Shown here one piece after another: positions 11,012 to 19,620 of a stretch of 64,000 nt of DNA. The stretch comes from Oceanospirillaceae bacterium (GTDB lineage Bacteria > Pseudomonadota > Gammaproteobacteria > Pseudomonadales > Balneatricaceae). The stretch lies in NCBI GenBank assembly GCA_013215505.1, contig JABSQZ010000022.1, positions 1 to 64,000 of the forward strand, given 5' to 3'. The notes beneath the pieces are model-generated. The model saw nothing but the letters and a program-made list of their open reading frames with translations. It was not told the origin of the DNA and ran no database searches. A program made the translations under genes and the position numbers. Position 1 is the stretch's first letter; every line of letters starts with the position of its first letter.

Positions 11012-11082
11012 GAGCAAAGTATAGTCTGGGTTTTAAATAATGTGCTGTGAAATTGCACTTATTATCTGAATACAGGACAGTT

Positions 11083-11565
11083 TTATGCTTTCTCTGAAAA
11101 CTGTTCTAATTCACTGCCCTGGAAACGAAAGTATTGTTTTTCGTGGATTTGTTTGGCGCCTATGGCCCGATAAAAGTTAGCAGCACTTGAGTTACTGCTC
11201 TCACAGGTCCAATCGAGTCTGCTGCAGCCTCTCTGGACTACATAAGCTGCAATGAATTGCAGCATTGCTTTGCCTACTCCGCACCCCCGTGCTTTTTCGC
11301 TAGTGAACAGGTCTTTCATATAAGCTTGACCCGATAATCTGGGTGCCGGATACATGATAGTGAAAGTGGCGAAACCTATGACTTGCTCCTCTATCACAGC
11401 CAATAGGACAATCACTCCAGAGTGCTTTGAGAAAACCTGTTGATTGAAGTAGTTTCTAATGTCTGCAGCTTTGGCAGTATCAGCGCCGAAGTAGTATTGC
11501 TCTAATTCGGTGAAGATAGGCAGTATCTGCTCTGTGTTAGAACTGTCTGCAATGATCATGTTCAT
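11083..11565 (-). CDS. GNAT family N-acetyltransferase
   Basis: 161 residues from the ATG at 11565, chosen because the GNAT fold starts at MNMIIADSSN and an AGGAG lies 13 bases upstream; the frame is open for 18 more codons. The acetyl-CoA loop is visible as KARGCGVGKAMLQFIAAY, preceded by YMKDLFTSE, and FYRAIGAKQIHEKQYFRF closes the fold. The substrate is unknown. The gene is monocistronic or loosely grouped with its minus-strand neighbours. Confidence 0.82.
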   Translation of the reverse strand: MNMIIADSSNTEQILPIFTELEQYYFGADTAKAADIRNYFNQQVFSKHSGVIVLLAVIEEQVIGFATFTIMYPAPRLSGQAYMKDLFTSEKARGCGVGKAMLQFIAAYVVQRGCSRLDWTCESSNSSAANFYRAIGAKQIHEKQYFRFQGSELEQFSEKA

Positions 11566-11672
11566 TTTATCTGGTCGTCTCCTGTTGCGGCTATTAGCAA
11601 TGAAATAGAGCGGATGCATCAGTGTACATGCTTGTTTTGTGCCACTAAAGCTGCACTAAGATTAGGTTGTTA

Positions 11673-12299
11673 TTAGCAGGCGGATTTGTTGCCAGTGTTA
11701 TTTTTTAGTAAAGTTGCATAAATTAATTTGATGTCAGTTTTCCCCTGCGCAGGGTATTCACAGATATCTCCTCGCTGCGAATAGAGAATTATTTTTTCAA
11801 CTTCACTGAGCATTTTTTCCACAAACAATTTGCACAGGAAGATATTGTTTTTATCGATATTATGAATATCAATGCTCTCAACGGCTATGTCTTTAACAGC
11901 AATATGTTTTTGCACACTAAGCAGGCATCGCCTGGCTGCATAATTTTTGCAGACAATGATCATTCTCTGCTCAGCAGGGCGCAAACAGTTCAAAATAAAC
12001 TGTTTGGAAAATATAACGTTTTCCAGCGTATTTGAGGCCAGCGGTTCTAACGCGATAACATCGCCTGAAACACCTAACTCTATCATCATTGAGCGAATAT
12101 CCGATGCTTGCGAGGCGTAACCTGAGACTATAAATTTATTACAGATGCCCTTGTGGTAGAGGCGAGCTGCTTTACTGGCAAGAAGTTGTTGATGGTGAGA
12201 AGAGCCAAAAATCAGGCAACAAGCATAGCTCCCTTTGGCTACTGAGTCCGGATAAACAAACTTTCTTATGCTGATATTATCTAGAAGTAAGCCATCCAT
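11673..12299 (-). CDS. DUF218 (YdcF-type) family protein
   Basis: 208 residues with the DUF218 layout: a strand ending in IFGSSHHQQLLASKAARLYHKG, the IVSGYASQASDIRSMMIELG block, the acid-rich LEPLASNTLENVIFSKQ motif and a later VCKNYAARRCLLSV strand. E. coli relatives include YdcF, SanA and ElyC, linked to envelope functions. Unlike SanA and ElyC it has no membrane segment, so a soluble YdcF-like role is more likely. The usual GGG in the first motif is replaced by FGSS. Function is not known. Confidence 0.7.
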   Translation of the reverse strand: MDGLLLDNISIRKFVYPDSVAKGSYACCLIFGSSHHQQLLASKAARLYHKGICNKFIVSGYASQASDIRSMMIELGVSGDVIALEPLASNTLENVIFSKQFILNCLRPAEQRMIIVCKNYAARRCLLSVQKHIAVKDIAVESIDIHNIDKNNIFLCKLFVEKMLSEVEKIILYSQRGDICEYPAQGKTDIKLIYATLLKNNTGNKSAC

Positions 12300-12358
12300 A
12301 CTTAGTTCTCATGAGGGTGTTTATATTCTTCATAAAATAGTTTAAATAAAGTTACAAA

Positions 12359-12406
12359 TGCAGAATTTTGCCCGCCTAAGATCGGCTGTAGCGGCAATAT
12401 TCTGCA
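12359..12406 (-). terminator. Imperfect inverted repeat after threonine aldolase
   Basis: Outer arms TGCAGAAT (12359-12366) and ATTCTGCA (12399-12406) enclose a further imperfect pairing (TTTGCCCGC with GCGGCAAT). It starts 17 bases past the ltaE stop on the minus strand. No clear U-run follows, so it may be a terminator or a small 3' stem. Confidence 0.4.
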
Positions 12407-12422
12407 GATGCAATGCAGTTTT

Positions 12423-13499
12423 TTAACGCTCGCGATAATACTCAGTGATGGCCGCCAGTGTTTTGTCCACGTCTTGGCGCGAAATATCTAAGTGCACCAC
12501 GATTCGACAAGGTGCGGTATCGCCGAGGCAAATTCCCGAGTTGATCAGAAATTTAGCCAGGCTCTGCTCTGCAGTTTTTCCTTGTGCGAGCGGGAAGTTA
12601 ACAAACAGCATATTAGTTTCAACGCTGGCTAAATCTACGCTCAGTGGTGCTATTTTATTCAGTTCAGTGGCAAAATAATAGGCCAGTTGATGATCTTGTT
12701 GCAGTCGTTGTACGTTGTTATCTAAAGCGTAGATTCCAGCGGCGGCAAGGATTCCCGCCTGACGCATACCGCCGCCAAGCATTTTTCGAAGTCTGCTGGC
12801 ACCGGCAATGAAGCTGCTGCTGCCACTGAGCACAGAGCCGGCAGGCGCCCCTAATCCCTTTGACAAACACAGCGAAACTGAATCTACATTCTTACAGAGA
12901 TCTGCAGGGCTGCAGTCTGTTTTAATGGCTGCGTGCATCAATCTGGCACCGTCCATATGTACTTTTAAATTATTCTCTCTGGCCAGTATTGTTATCGCTT
13001 CTAACTCTGCCTGGGGTTGGACAAAACCTGAGACAGTATTTTCCAAACAGACTAACTTGCTCTTAGCAAAATGAGCATCGTCGGGACGAATCGCCGCTGC
13101 AACTTGCCCGGCTGTAATATAGCCTTTAGCGCTAGTGTTTATGCTTTGCATGACAATACTGCCTAACACCGAGGCGCCACCCGCTTCATGGCTGCAGATA
13201 TGGTACTGATCCCCAATGATAATTTCTTCACCGCGTTGGCAGTGGGACATTAACGCCAGCAAGTTACTCATAGTGCCAGAGGGGACAAACAAGGCCGCTT
13301 CTTTGTTTAATAACGTGGCGACTTTTAATTGCAGTGCATTGATGCTTGGGTCTTCACCGTAGACGTCGTCACCGACAGCGGCTTCACTCATAAATTGACG
13401 CATAGCCGTAGAAGGTTTAGTCACTGTGTCACTGCGAAAATCGATGTCGGGGGTTTTATCTAAACTTTGCCCGGCAACCGGGTAGCTACTTGTATTCAT
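12423..13499 (-). CDS. ltaE: Low-specificity L-threonine aldolase
   Basis: PLP enzyme that cleaves L-threonine or allo-threonine to glycine and acetaldehyde. The ATG at 13499 is preferred (358 residues): GAGATCAAG precedes it and the fold starts soon after at DFRSDTVTKP; the open frame extends 32 codons upstream. Seen are the DDVYGEDPS motif, HICSHEAGGASVL, VHMDGARLMHAA and the lysine that binds PLP in SLCLSKGLGAP (about K214). It is slightly longer than E. coli LtaE at the N-terminus. Confidence 0.9.
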   Translation of the reverse strand: MNTSSYPVAGQSLDKTPDIDFRSDTVTKPSTAMRQFMSEAAVGDDVYGEDPSINALQLKVATLLNKEAALFVPSGTMSNLLALMSHCQRGEEIIIGDQYHICSHEAGGASVLGSIVMQSINTSAKGYITAGQVAAAIRPDDAHFAKSKLVCLENTVSGFVQPQAELEAITILARENNLKVHMDGARLMHAAIKTDCSPADLCKNVDSVSLCLSKGLGAPAGSVLSGSSSFIAGASRLRKMLGGGMRQAGILAAAGIYALDNNVQRLQQDHQLAYYFATELNKIAPLSVDLASVETNMLFVNFPLAQGKTAEQSLAKFLINSGICLGDTAPCRIVVHLDISRQDVDKTLAAITEYYRER

Positions 13500-13785
13500 C
13501 TTGATCTCAATATTGGGGAACATGCGAAAAAATGTGCTGGGCCTCTGCAAGCTAGCTGAGAAGAAAGCGGACTGGTTCACATGTTGCTTAGGCAATGGCC
13601 GACAATTCGGAGCTTAGTTTTAGCATAATTTACTGCTAAAGAGCAGAGAAGAATTAGCGATTTCCTAATTTTAGTTGTTATAAATCATAGTCAATTTGGG
13701 GTAACTAATAATTATTGATTGCTTGTTGCGCACTATATTCGCTATCTTTAATACATTTATCAATTGACTCGCCAGGGAGCTATAG

Positions 13786-14289
13786 ATGCAGGACTTACTA
13801 CCGGAAATATGTGATATCTATGCAGATAGGGTGAAAATTCTCGCCCCTATGTTAGTTAACTTTGGGGCTGTAGGCACTTTTTATGGCCAGATAGTGACTG
13901 TTAAAACCTTTGAAGATAACTCCAAAATACGCGAGCAAGTGGCGCAAGATGGAACAGGTAAAGTACTTGTTGTCGATGGTGGAGCTTCGATACGCCATGC
14001 ACTATTGGGGGATATGTTGGCTGAAAAGGCCGCATCCAATGGCTGGAGGGGAATTATCATCAATGGTTGTATCCGGGATGTTAATGCAATGGCCGGTATC
14101 AAACTAGGAGTAAAAGCTTTGGCTGCGCACCCTCTAAAAACCGAGAAGCGCGGCCTTGGCGACCTCAATGTACCTATTAGTTTTGGCGGCCTCTCTTTTC
14201 ACCCCGGGGAATACGTTTACGCAGATAACAACGGAGTGCTAGTGGCAGAGACGCAGCTCGATCTAAAAAAGCTTGGCTGGGAAAGCTGA
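13786..14289 (+). CDS. rraA: RraA-family protein (RNase E inhibitor / HMG aldolase fold)
   Basis: 167 residues, full length for RraA. The conserved core is present: [45 protein letters not shown], and NGCIRDV, whose Arg-Asp is the metal/pyruvate site in the aldolase branch. E. coli RraA binds RNase E and lowers its activity; relatives are 4-hydroxy-4-methyl-2-oxoglutarate/oxaloacetate-decarboxylating aldolases. The short length fits RraA. It sits about 8 kb from rne in this window. A broken GNAT gene starts one base after its stop. Confidence 0.88.
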   Translation: MQDLLPEICDIYADRVKILAPMLVNFGAVGTFYGQIVTVKTFEDNSKIREQVAQDGTGKVLVVDGGASIRHALLGDMLAEKAASNGWRGIIINGCIRDVNAMAGIKLGVKALAAHPLKTEKRGLGDLNVPISFGGLSFHPGEYVYADNNGVLVAETQLDLKKLGWES

Positions 14290-14290
14290 A

Positions 14291-15237
14291 GTGGCCTTTG
14301 AGCTAGAGGCCAAAAGGTTGCTGCGGCGGGATTTTACTGCCAGTGATACTGCAGCTTATGTGGCTTTGAGCTCAGATGCACAATATCAAAAATTTTACAG
14401 CGAGGCAGATTGTCGGGTCGCTAAGGCTCTGTAACTGGTTGAGATGTTTATTAGACAGGCGCGGCAACGAACCAGAACTCACTATCAATTAGCCATCACC
14501 CTGAAAGGGGATAGCGGTATCATTGGTACCTGTGGATTGCGCGCAGAGCCCCAGCAACAGGCCTATCTGGGCTGTGGTTTGGCCAGAGAGAAGCAGGTTT
14601 CAGGTTATGCTATGGAGGCGATGCACGCCCTGGTCCAATTTGGTTTTTATTATTTGCAGTTGCATAGAGTGTATCTAGAAACTCTTACCGAGAATCGGGC
14701 GGCGATAGCCTTGTGCAAAAAATCAGGCCTTCGCTCACGGAACATGCCAACAAGTCCGGTACGCCTCTGGCGTACAGAGCATTCCGAGCCTAGGCATCGA
14801 CTACAGGTATGCTGATTGCCTACATATAGGTAAGTACTTAGACTTTGCCTGGAGCAAAAAGTCTGTGCCTGCCGAAAGTTATCATGCCCGTGGGTGCGAT
14901 AACAACGAGATCGGGGTGCTCTATGCCCTTACGGTCAAGTTCTAAAGCGATCATCTGCTTTGCCTATACAAACGTAGGTAAGGAGCGATAGCAGGACGCG
15001 TTAGCTTTGTTAGTCAACTAGGCAAGGACTGGTCATTCCGCTGCGTTGACTGCCGCACATATAATCGCTTTAGAGCTCGCAGAGAAGATACCGGAATTAT
15101 TCGCATGTTCCTCATAAGCTGAGCTTGTCGACAATCAATACTTTAAAGGTCAGTGGTGGAATACCTCGATTTTGGCTATGCTGAAAAGTGAGTGGATTGA
15201 ACAGCGACAGTTCAGAACTGCTCGAAATGAGCTTTAA
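14291..15237 (+). pseudogene. GNAT acetyltransferase pseudogene split by a mobile element
   Basis: A RimJ/RimL-like GNAT frame can be followed from GTG 14291 (one base after the rraA stop): LLRRDFTASDTAAYVALSSD, then an in-frame TAA at 14432-14434, then LVEMFIRQARQRTR and SGIIGTCGLRAE through to ENRAAIALCKKSGLR. There the frame runs into the element at 14739-15111. The missing C-terminus resumes directly behind the element, reading ELVDNQYFKGQWWNTSILAM and ending at TAA 15235-15237. The gene is therefore dead by two lesions. Before decay it was probably translated together with rraA. Confidence 0.85.
14739..15111. mobile_element. MITE-like element with 23-bp terminal inverted repeats (copy A)
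   Basis: The left end (14739-14761, GGAACATGCCAACAAG...) and the right end (15089-15111) are inverted copies matching at 20 of 23 positions. The 373-bp element has no coding capacity I can recognise, and it interrupts the GNAT gene. A second, subterminal inverted repeat (TCTAAAGCGAT at 14941-14951, ATCGCTTTAGA at 15064-15074) lies inside. Flanks read TCAC and TCAT, a possible imperfect 3-4 bp target duplication. The left half is shared with 19303-19538. This fits a non-autonomous miniature transposon; its transposase is not in the window. Confidence 0.75.
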
Positions 15238-15305
15238 TTTTTCATACCAATAAGATCTTTTGCAAGAGAAACGCATAAAAGCTAAATTCCGCTATTCTAT
15301 TTTGC

Positions 15306-16268
15306 GTGAAACACTTTCTCGCTACGCTATTGAGCCAAAAAGTACTTTCAGTACTCGATGGCTTCGAAAGCTTTATCTATCAATTTTCACGGGGCAGTGT
15401 GCAATATATATTGCGGGTGGCCCATACCGATCGCCGATCGCAGCAGATGATCGCTGCTCAAATTGCTTGGATTAACGTTCTGGCAGCAGGCGGTACCCGC
15501 GTAGCAACAGCTGTTCACTCCAAAAATGCACACTTAGTGGAGCGTATCGATGACGGCGTGGGTGGCTTTTTTTTAGCCACTGCTTTCGTCAAAGTATTAG
15601 GTCATAGCTCCTCGCAGTTAAACGGGACCCCGCAGTTATATCAAAATTACGGTAGTTTACTGGGAAAGATACAGGCTTTAAGTAAACGCTATCACCCAGT
15701 GAATAATCATCAACCTAGGCCTCACTGGGACGATCGTGACTTTATAACGCAGGTAAAAGATCATGTGCCACAGTCGCAGCTGCTGATAGTGACTAAATAT
15801 GTGCAACAAGTGCTGTATCAGCAACAGTTGCATAAATGTGCTGACAGCTACGGTTTGATTCATAACGATGCACATGCGGGTAATAGGTTAATTGATGCTG
15901 GGGGGGAAATAAATTTATTCGATTTTGATGATTGTTGTTATAGCTGGTTCATTGATGATATCGCCATTGTGTTGTTGTATATGTCGATCGGAGAAGATGA
16001 TAAATCCGCTTTTTACTACCAATTTTCAGATCATTTTATGCGAGGTTACAACAGTGAAAATACTTTGCAGGGATATTGGTTTAAGGAAATACCGCATTTT
16101 CTCAAACTGCGTGAAATTGACCTTTACAGTATTATCCAGCGCAGTTTTGATGTGCAAGATTTGCAGGACTCTTTTGTCTGGGGGTTTATGCAAGATCGCC
16201 AGTCGTCTATTGAAAACGATGTCCCCTATATAAATTTCGACTTGGATCAATTCGCCGCTGAGCATTGA
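15306..16268 (+). CDS. APH-family phosphotransferase (choline/aminoglycoside kinase-like)
   Basis: 320 residues from a GTG start. The kinase-like fold of the aminoglycoside phosphotransferase family is shown by the catalytic loop YGLIHNDAHAGNRLID (around 185) and the metal motif NLFDFDDCCYSWFIDDIA. Similar proteins (HipA/SrkA/choline kinase relatives) phosphorylate small molecules or proteins; nothing here points to antibiotic resistance in particular. The N-terminal glycine loop is weak (QFSRGSVQYILRV). It sits alone behind the GNAT pseudogene. Confidence 0.75.
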   Translation: MKHFLATLLSQKVLSVLDGFESFIYQFSRGSVQYILRVAHTDRRSQQMIAAQIAWINVLAAGGTRVATAVHSKNAHLVERIDDGVGGFFLATAFVKVLGHSSSQLNGTPQLYQNYGSLLGKIQALSKRYHPVNNHQPRPHWDDRDFITQVKDHVPQSQLLIVTKYVQQVLYQQQLHKCADSYGLIHNDAHAGNRLIDAGGEINLFDFDDCCYSWFIDDIAIVLLYMSIGEDDKSAFYYQFSDHFMRGYNSENTLQGYWFKEIPHFLKLREIDLYSIIQRSFDVQDLQDSFVWGFMQDRQSSIENDVPYINFDLDQFAAEH

Positions 16269-16328
16269 TCAGCAGTGCTCGCCCTGTATTTAAGCATCTA
16301 GTAACAAATATATATTCTCTAAAGAGCC

Positions 16329-16349
16329 ATTGCCAGGTAATGGCAATGA
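16329..16349 (+). terminator. 8-bp stem-loop behind the APH-like gene
   Basis: CATTGCCA, a five-base loop and TGGCAATG form a perfect 8-bp stem about 60 bases after the stop. No T-run follows directly, so terminator function is only possible. Confidence 0.35.
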
Positions 16350-16514
16350 CAAAATAGATGAATATCCTATTCAGCTGAAAACGTCACTCTGTTAATTTTG
16401 CCTGCACTAATCACTGTATCTAAAGTCTTCCGGCAGCTAATAAGGTGCCATATTGGTGCTAAAGAACTGCAGCTTTGGTGGTCATTATATTGCTTTACAT
16501 AAGGGGAAAATACG

Positions 16515-17069
16515 ATGAAATTTAATAATTTATTGATTGCTGCAGCTGTATTAACTTGTTCTACAACTGTTTTTAGTTCCGAGAGTGAGAGCAGCGAAGT
16601 GAAAATTGCCCGCGCTATGACGGCAGCGCCAATGGATGTTTCAGCCAATGCCACTATCATGGATGTCGACGGTACTCTGTTACGTAAGGGTTCTAACGGT
16701 TGGACATGCCTGCCTGGCATTGCTCTGATCCCAGGTGACAAGCATCCGATGTGTAATGATGCGGTGTGGATGAAATGGATGGAAGCTGCCGGCAATGGCA
16801 GTGTGTTTGCAACCGATGTGGTAGGTATTTCTTATATGCTGGCCGGAGATGCACTGGTCAACAATGAAAACCCCGCGGCCACTGACACCAACGATGGCGG
16901 CTCCTGGGTTCAGGAGGGACCGCATATGATGATGTTGGTACCCAATACGCAGATGTTGGCCGGTTTGCCCAGGGATCCATACGCCGGTGGCGCATACGTG
17001 ATGTGGGATAAAACTCCACTGGTACATATTATGCTCCCGGTTAAGAGTAAACAAAAAGCCAGCAACTAG
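16515..17069 (+). CDS. Conserved secreted protein of unknown function
   Basis: 184 residues. A signal peptide is clear (KFNNLLIAAAVLTCSTTVFS, cut near SSE). The mature part is rich in Met, Gly, Asp and Trp: MDVDGTLLRKGSNGWTCLPG, MCNDAVWMKWMEA, EGPHMMMLVPNTQMLAGLP and GGAYVMWDKTPLVHIMLPV. The repeated HMMM/HIML clusters and two cysteines look like a small periplasmic fold. I recognise the type as a conserved hypothetical but cannot assign a role. A short leader with AAGGGGAAAATACG precedes the ATG. Confidence 0.72.
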   Translation: MKFNNLLIAAAVLTCSTTVFSSESESSEVKIARAMTAAPMDVSANATIMDVDGTLLRKGSNGWTCLPGIALIPGDKHPMCNDAVWMKWMEAAGNGSVFATDVVGISYMLAGDALVNNENPAATDTNDGGSWVQEGPHMMMLVPNTQMLAGLPRDPYAGGAYVMWDKTPLVHIMLPVKSKQKASN

Positions 17070-17259
17070 CAGTGGCATAGCTTCATGGCTGCTGTGATGG
17101 CGGCCATGCTTGACTAAAATTTGCTTAAAGTTTCAAGTTGAAGCGTTAAAGTTAATGCCAAAGCATTAAAACAAGGATATTTTAGGTCTGTTATCTCAGT
17201 GCAGGGCAGGGCAGACATTTAGTCGTTGTTATTAAGCTGTTAATCGCAAGGGAATAAAA

Positions 17260-18078
17260 ATGACAACTTCACACTCAGCATTTGTAGGAGAAATACCTTT
17301 TTACTACGACAAATATCTGGGGCCGATGATTTTTAATTCATACGCTCGGGATCTGAGTGCCAGAGTGAATGTGCCTGAAGCAGGTGTGATCCTTGAAGTG
17401 GCCGCCGGCACTGGCATAGCGACCAGAGTGCTTCGAGACTTAGTCGCCGCAGATGTACACATAGTGGCGACAGACCTTAACCAGGAAATGTTGAATCTGG
17501 CTGTGGAAAAATTTACAGATCAGCAGAATATTGAGTTTCAAACTGCCAACGCGCAACAATTACCTTTTGATAATGACTGCTTTGATGCAGTGGTCTGCCA
17601 GTTTAGTATGATGTTTTTCCAGGATAAACTGGCTGCTATGCAGCAGGCTGCCCGAGTGCTAAAGCCTGGGGGAACGCTGCTTTTTAATGTCTGGGATTCT
17701 TTCGAACACAACTATCTGGTGTCCACTACTGATCAATGTATCCGCAATTGTCTGAGCGATAATCCCCCAGATTTTTTTGCAACTCCCTTTGGCTTTCACA
17801 GTATAGATAAGCTAAAAGATTTGTTATTCGAGGCTGGATTTGCCGATATTGAAATTTCAGTACTTCCAGGCACTAGCATAGCCGAAGATGCGCGCAGTGT
17901 TGCCTTAGGCTTTGTCTTAGGAACACCGGTTAGAATGCAAATAGCTGCAGATCATGCGGTGGCGCTAACGGATATAGTAGATTCTGTTGAGCGGGAAATA
18001 GGCGAGCAGTTTGGCTTTACAAATATTCGGGAAAAAATGCAGGCGCTTGTCTTTGTCGCAAAGCTTAAAGCCGAATAA
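17260..18078 (+). CDS. Class I SAM-dependent methyltransferase
   Basis: 272 residues. The SAM site motifs of a UbiE/Methyltransf_11 protein are visible: motif I ILEVAAGTGIATRVLRDL (about 45), an acidic strand end VATDLNQEML, DNDCFDAVVCQFSMMFFQD and LKPGGTLLFNVWDS. The C-terminal half is not specific enough to name a substrate; a role on a small organic molecule is most likely. It is preceded by GGGAATAAAA and stands alone. Confidence 0.8.
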   Translation: MTTSHSAFVGEIPFYYDKYLGPMIFNSYARDLSARVNVPEAGVILEVAAGTGIATRVLRDLVAADVHIVATDLNQEMLNLAVEKFTDQQNIEFQTANAQQLPFDNDCFDAVVCQFSMMFFQDKLAAMQQAARVLKPGGTLLFNVWDSFEHNYLVSTTDQCIRNCLSDNPPDFFATPFGFHSIDKLKDLLFEAGFADIEISVLPGTSIAEDARSVALGFVLGTPVRMQIAADHAVALTDIVDSVEREIGEQFGFTNIREKMQALVFVAKLKAE

Positions 18079-18351
18079 ATTGATTGCAGATCAAATATCA
18101 ACGGTTAACCAGTGATAGCAGCCCTGATTGTAGCTGAGCGCAGATAGCGCCTGGCTAAACCTCAGGCCTGAAAGATTTGCTGCGGCACACAGAGCAGATC
18201 GACAACAGGCAGCGACTAATGAACCTCGCTGTTGTCAGTCTACTAAGAGCTATGCAGGTTAACAGAGCAATAGAATTGCCTGCGCAGCTGCAACAGCTAG
18301 ACCCTGTTCCCCAGTGGCAGCTGAATTGACTCGCTGGCAGAGGAGATTAAG

Positions 18352-18714
18352 GTGATAGAAATTTTTGATATAGGCATTGAAAACGCGGTAGCCTTTCGTA
18401 TCACGGGGAAAATTCGCAAAAGCGACATGACCACAATATTCGAGGCTTGTAAGGCAAAAATCGCCGAGCACGGAGATATCGTATTGCTGGAAAAGATCGA
18501 ATCTGTGGGCGGCATAGAGATCAGTGCGTTACTTGAGGAGATCAAATATTTGTTCGAGTTAGGCTTGTCAAATATTAAAAAAGTCGCGGTACTCACCGAC
18601 AAAAAATGGATTGAGAAGGTGGTGGTGATTGAAAACAAATTTTTTCCCCAGATCGAGATCAAATGTTTTGCTTTCGAGCAGCAGAGTGCCGCTGTCTCTT
18701 TCTTAAAATACTAG
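18352..18714 (+). CDS. SpoIIAA-like STAS-fold protein
   Basis: 120 residues from a GTG with AGGAG nine bases upstream. The fold predicted from AFRITGKIRKSDMTTIFEAC, then DIVLLEKIESVGGIEISALL and KKVAVLTDKKWIEKVVVIEN matches the SpoIIAA-like (DUF3478, STAS superfamily) proteins of proteobacteria. These lack the phosphorylated serine context of true anti-sigma antagonists and have no fixed function. Between this gene and the preceding methyltransferase lies one 36-codon frame (18219-18329) that I do not call. Confidence 0.7.
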   Translation: MIEIFDIGIENAVAFRITGKIRKSDMTTIFEACKAKIAEHGDIVLLEKIESVGGIEISALLEEIKYLFELGLSNIKKVAVLTDKKWIEKVVVIENKFFPQIEIKCFAFEQQSAAVSFLKY

Positions 18715-18967
18715 TGCTTAGCTATCGATGACCCGGAAGGAACTTCACCGCGAACGACTGCGCAGATTGTGAAATACACTGCTAAGCCCATAGAGTCATT
18801 AAATACGACTAAGCTTATGAGCAACGCTAGAACTGCAAATCACCTTAATCAAGAGATCAGTCCATTGTCATTTTGCCGGTCCTTGGGGAGCTAGCTTGTC
18901 AGTTTCAATAACATTTTTGCAGCGTCCTAAATAGTCATGCTTTCGCTTTAATAACAGGGAGAATTCA

Positions 18968-19288
18968 ATGCAATCAATACCTTGTAACCAGTATCAAAAA
19001 CTCAAAAAGCAGTATCCTGATTTTCTGGAGGCAGTAGAGACACTGGGTAAAACCATCCGCCAAGTGGGGCCATTAAATGAGCAGACGGCACAGTTAGTGC
19101 AATTAGCGGCCGCTGCTGCTACCCGCTCAGAAGGAGCGGTACACAGCCATACCCGAAGGGCCCTGGAAGCGGGAGCAGAGCCCGAGGCGATAGTGCACAG
19201 TATTTTGTTACTGACCAGTACCATTGGTTTTCCCAATGTTGTTGCGGCACTGAGCTGGGCTGAAGATGTCATAGACAATCGCCAGTAA
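18968..19288 (+). CDS. Carboxymuconolactone decarboxylase (CMD/AhpD-fold) family protein
   Basis: 106 residues, one CMD domain. The helix pair LVQLAAAAATRSEGAVHSHTRRALEAGAEPEAIVHSILLL is the core: Glu-x6-His pattern and the ALEAGA turn are typical. The CxxC pair of AhpD-type peroxidase partners is absent (AVHS in its place), so thiol chemistry is unlikely. A strong GGGAGAATTC precedes the ATG. Function is unknown. The element copy B begins 15 bases after the stop. Confidence 0.75.
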   Translation: MQSIPCNQYQKLKKQYPDFLEAVETLGKTIRQVGPLNEQTAQLVQLAAAAATRSEGAVHSHTRRALEAGAEPEAIVHSILLLTSTIGFPNVVAALSWAEDVIDNRQ

Positions 19289-19302
19289 GCCCTGTTGTTT
19301 AG

Positions 19303-19538
19303 GGAGCATGCGAACAACTCTGGTGCGCCAGAGCATTCAGAGGCTTAGGTATATTACTTAAAGAGCATGTTAACAACAGCAGTACTGATTGCGCACATGG
19401 AGAAAAAACCTTAAATTTTCCTGGAGAAAAAAGTCTATGCCTTGGGGAAGTTATCATGCCCGTGGGTGCGATAAACATACCATCGGGGTATTCCGTTCGC
19501 CCTACGGGCGAGGAGATACCGAACTTAAATGTGCTAGG
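19303..19538. mobile_element. Degenerate copy B of the MITE-like element
   Basis: This stretch can be aligned by eye to the left part of copy A: GGAGCATGCGAACAACT at the start, CAGAGCATTC, CTGGAG..AAAAAGTCT, and a 27-base block (AAGTTATCATGCCCG... at 19448) that is identical in both. The middle and right parts of A are missing or strongly changed; the right end GGAGATACCGAA resembles the right terminal repeat of A. A hairpin TCGCCC-TAC-GGGCGA sits at 19497-19511 inside a longer GGTAT/ATACC stem. It looks like an old, internally deleted copy. Confidence 0.65.
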
Positions 19539-19620
19539 GGCTGAAACTTAGAGTAAAATTTCAGCCGCTAGCCCGCCTATTTGAATGTGCTTATAGCTAG
19601 CAGCTACAGAGCAGAAATTA

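Noticed and set aside
14444-14815. Intact 123-residue acetyltransferase starting at 14444
   Set aside because: It lacks the N-terminal part, which lies in frame before a TAA, and its last 26 codons are element sequence; it is the middle of a pseudogene.
14739-15111. Integron attC site or group II intron fragment
   Set aside because: No core-site RYYYAAC/GTTRRRY pairing and no intron domain V-like hairpin found; terminal inverted repeats fit a miniature transposon.
15306-16268. Aminoglycoside resistance gene
   Set aside because: The fold is APH-like, but the family is broad and nothing in sequence or context points to antibiotic substrates.
18219-18329. 36-codon frame before the SpoIIAA-like gene
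   Set aside because: Too short and without known relatives; no ribosome-binding site seen.
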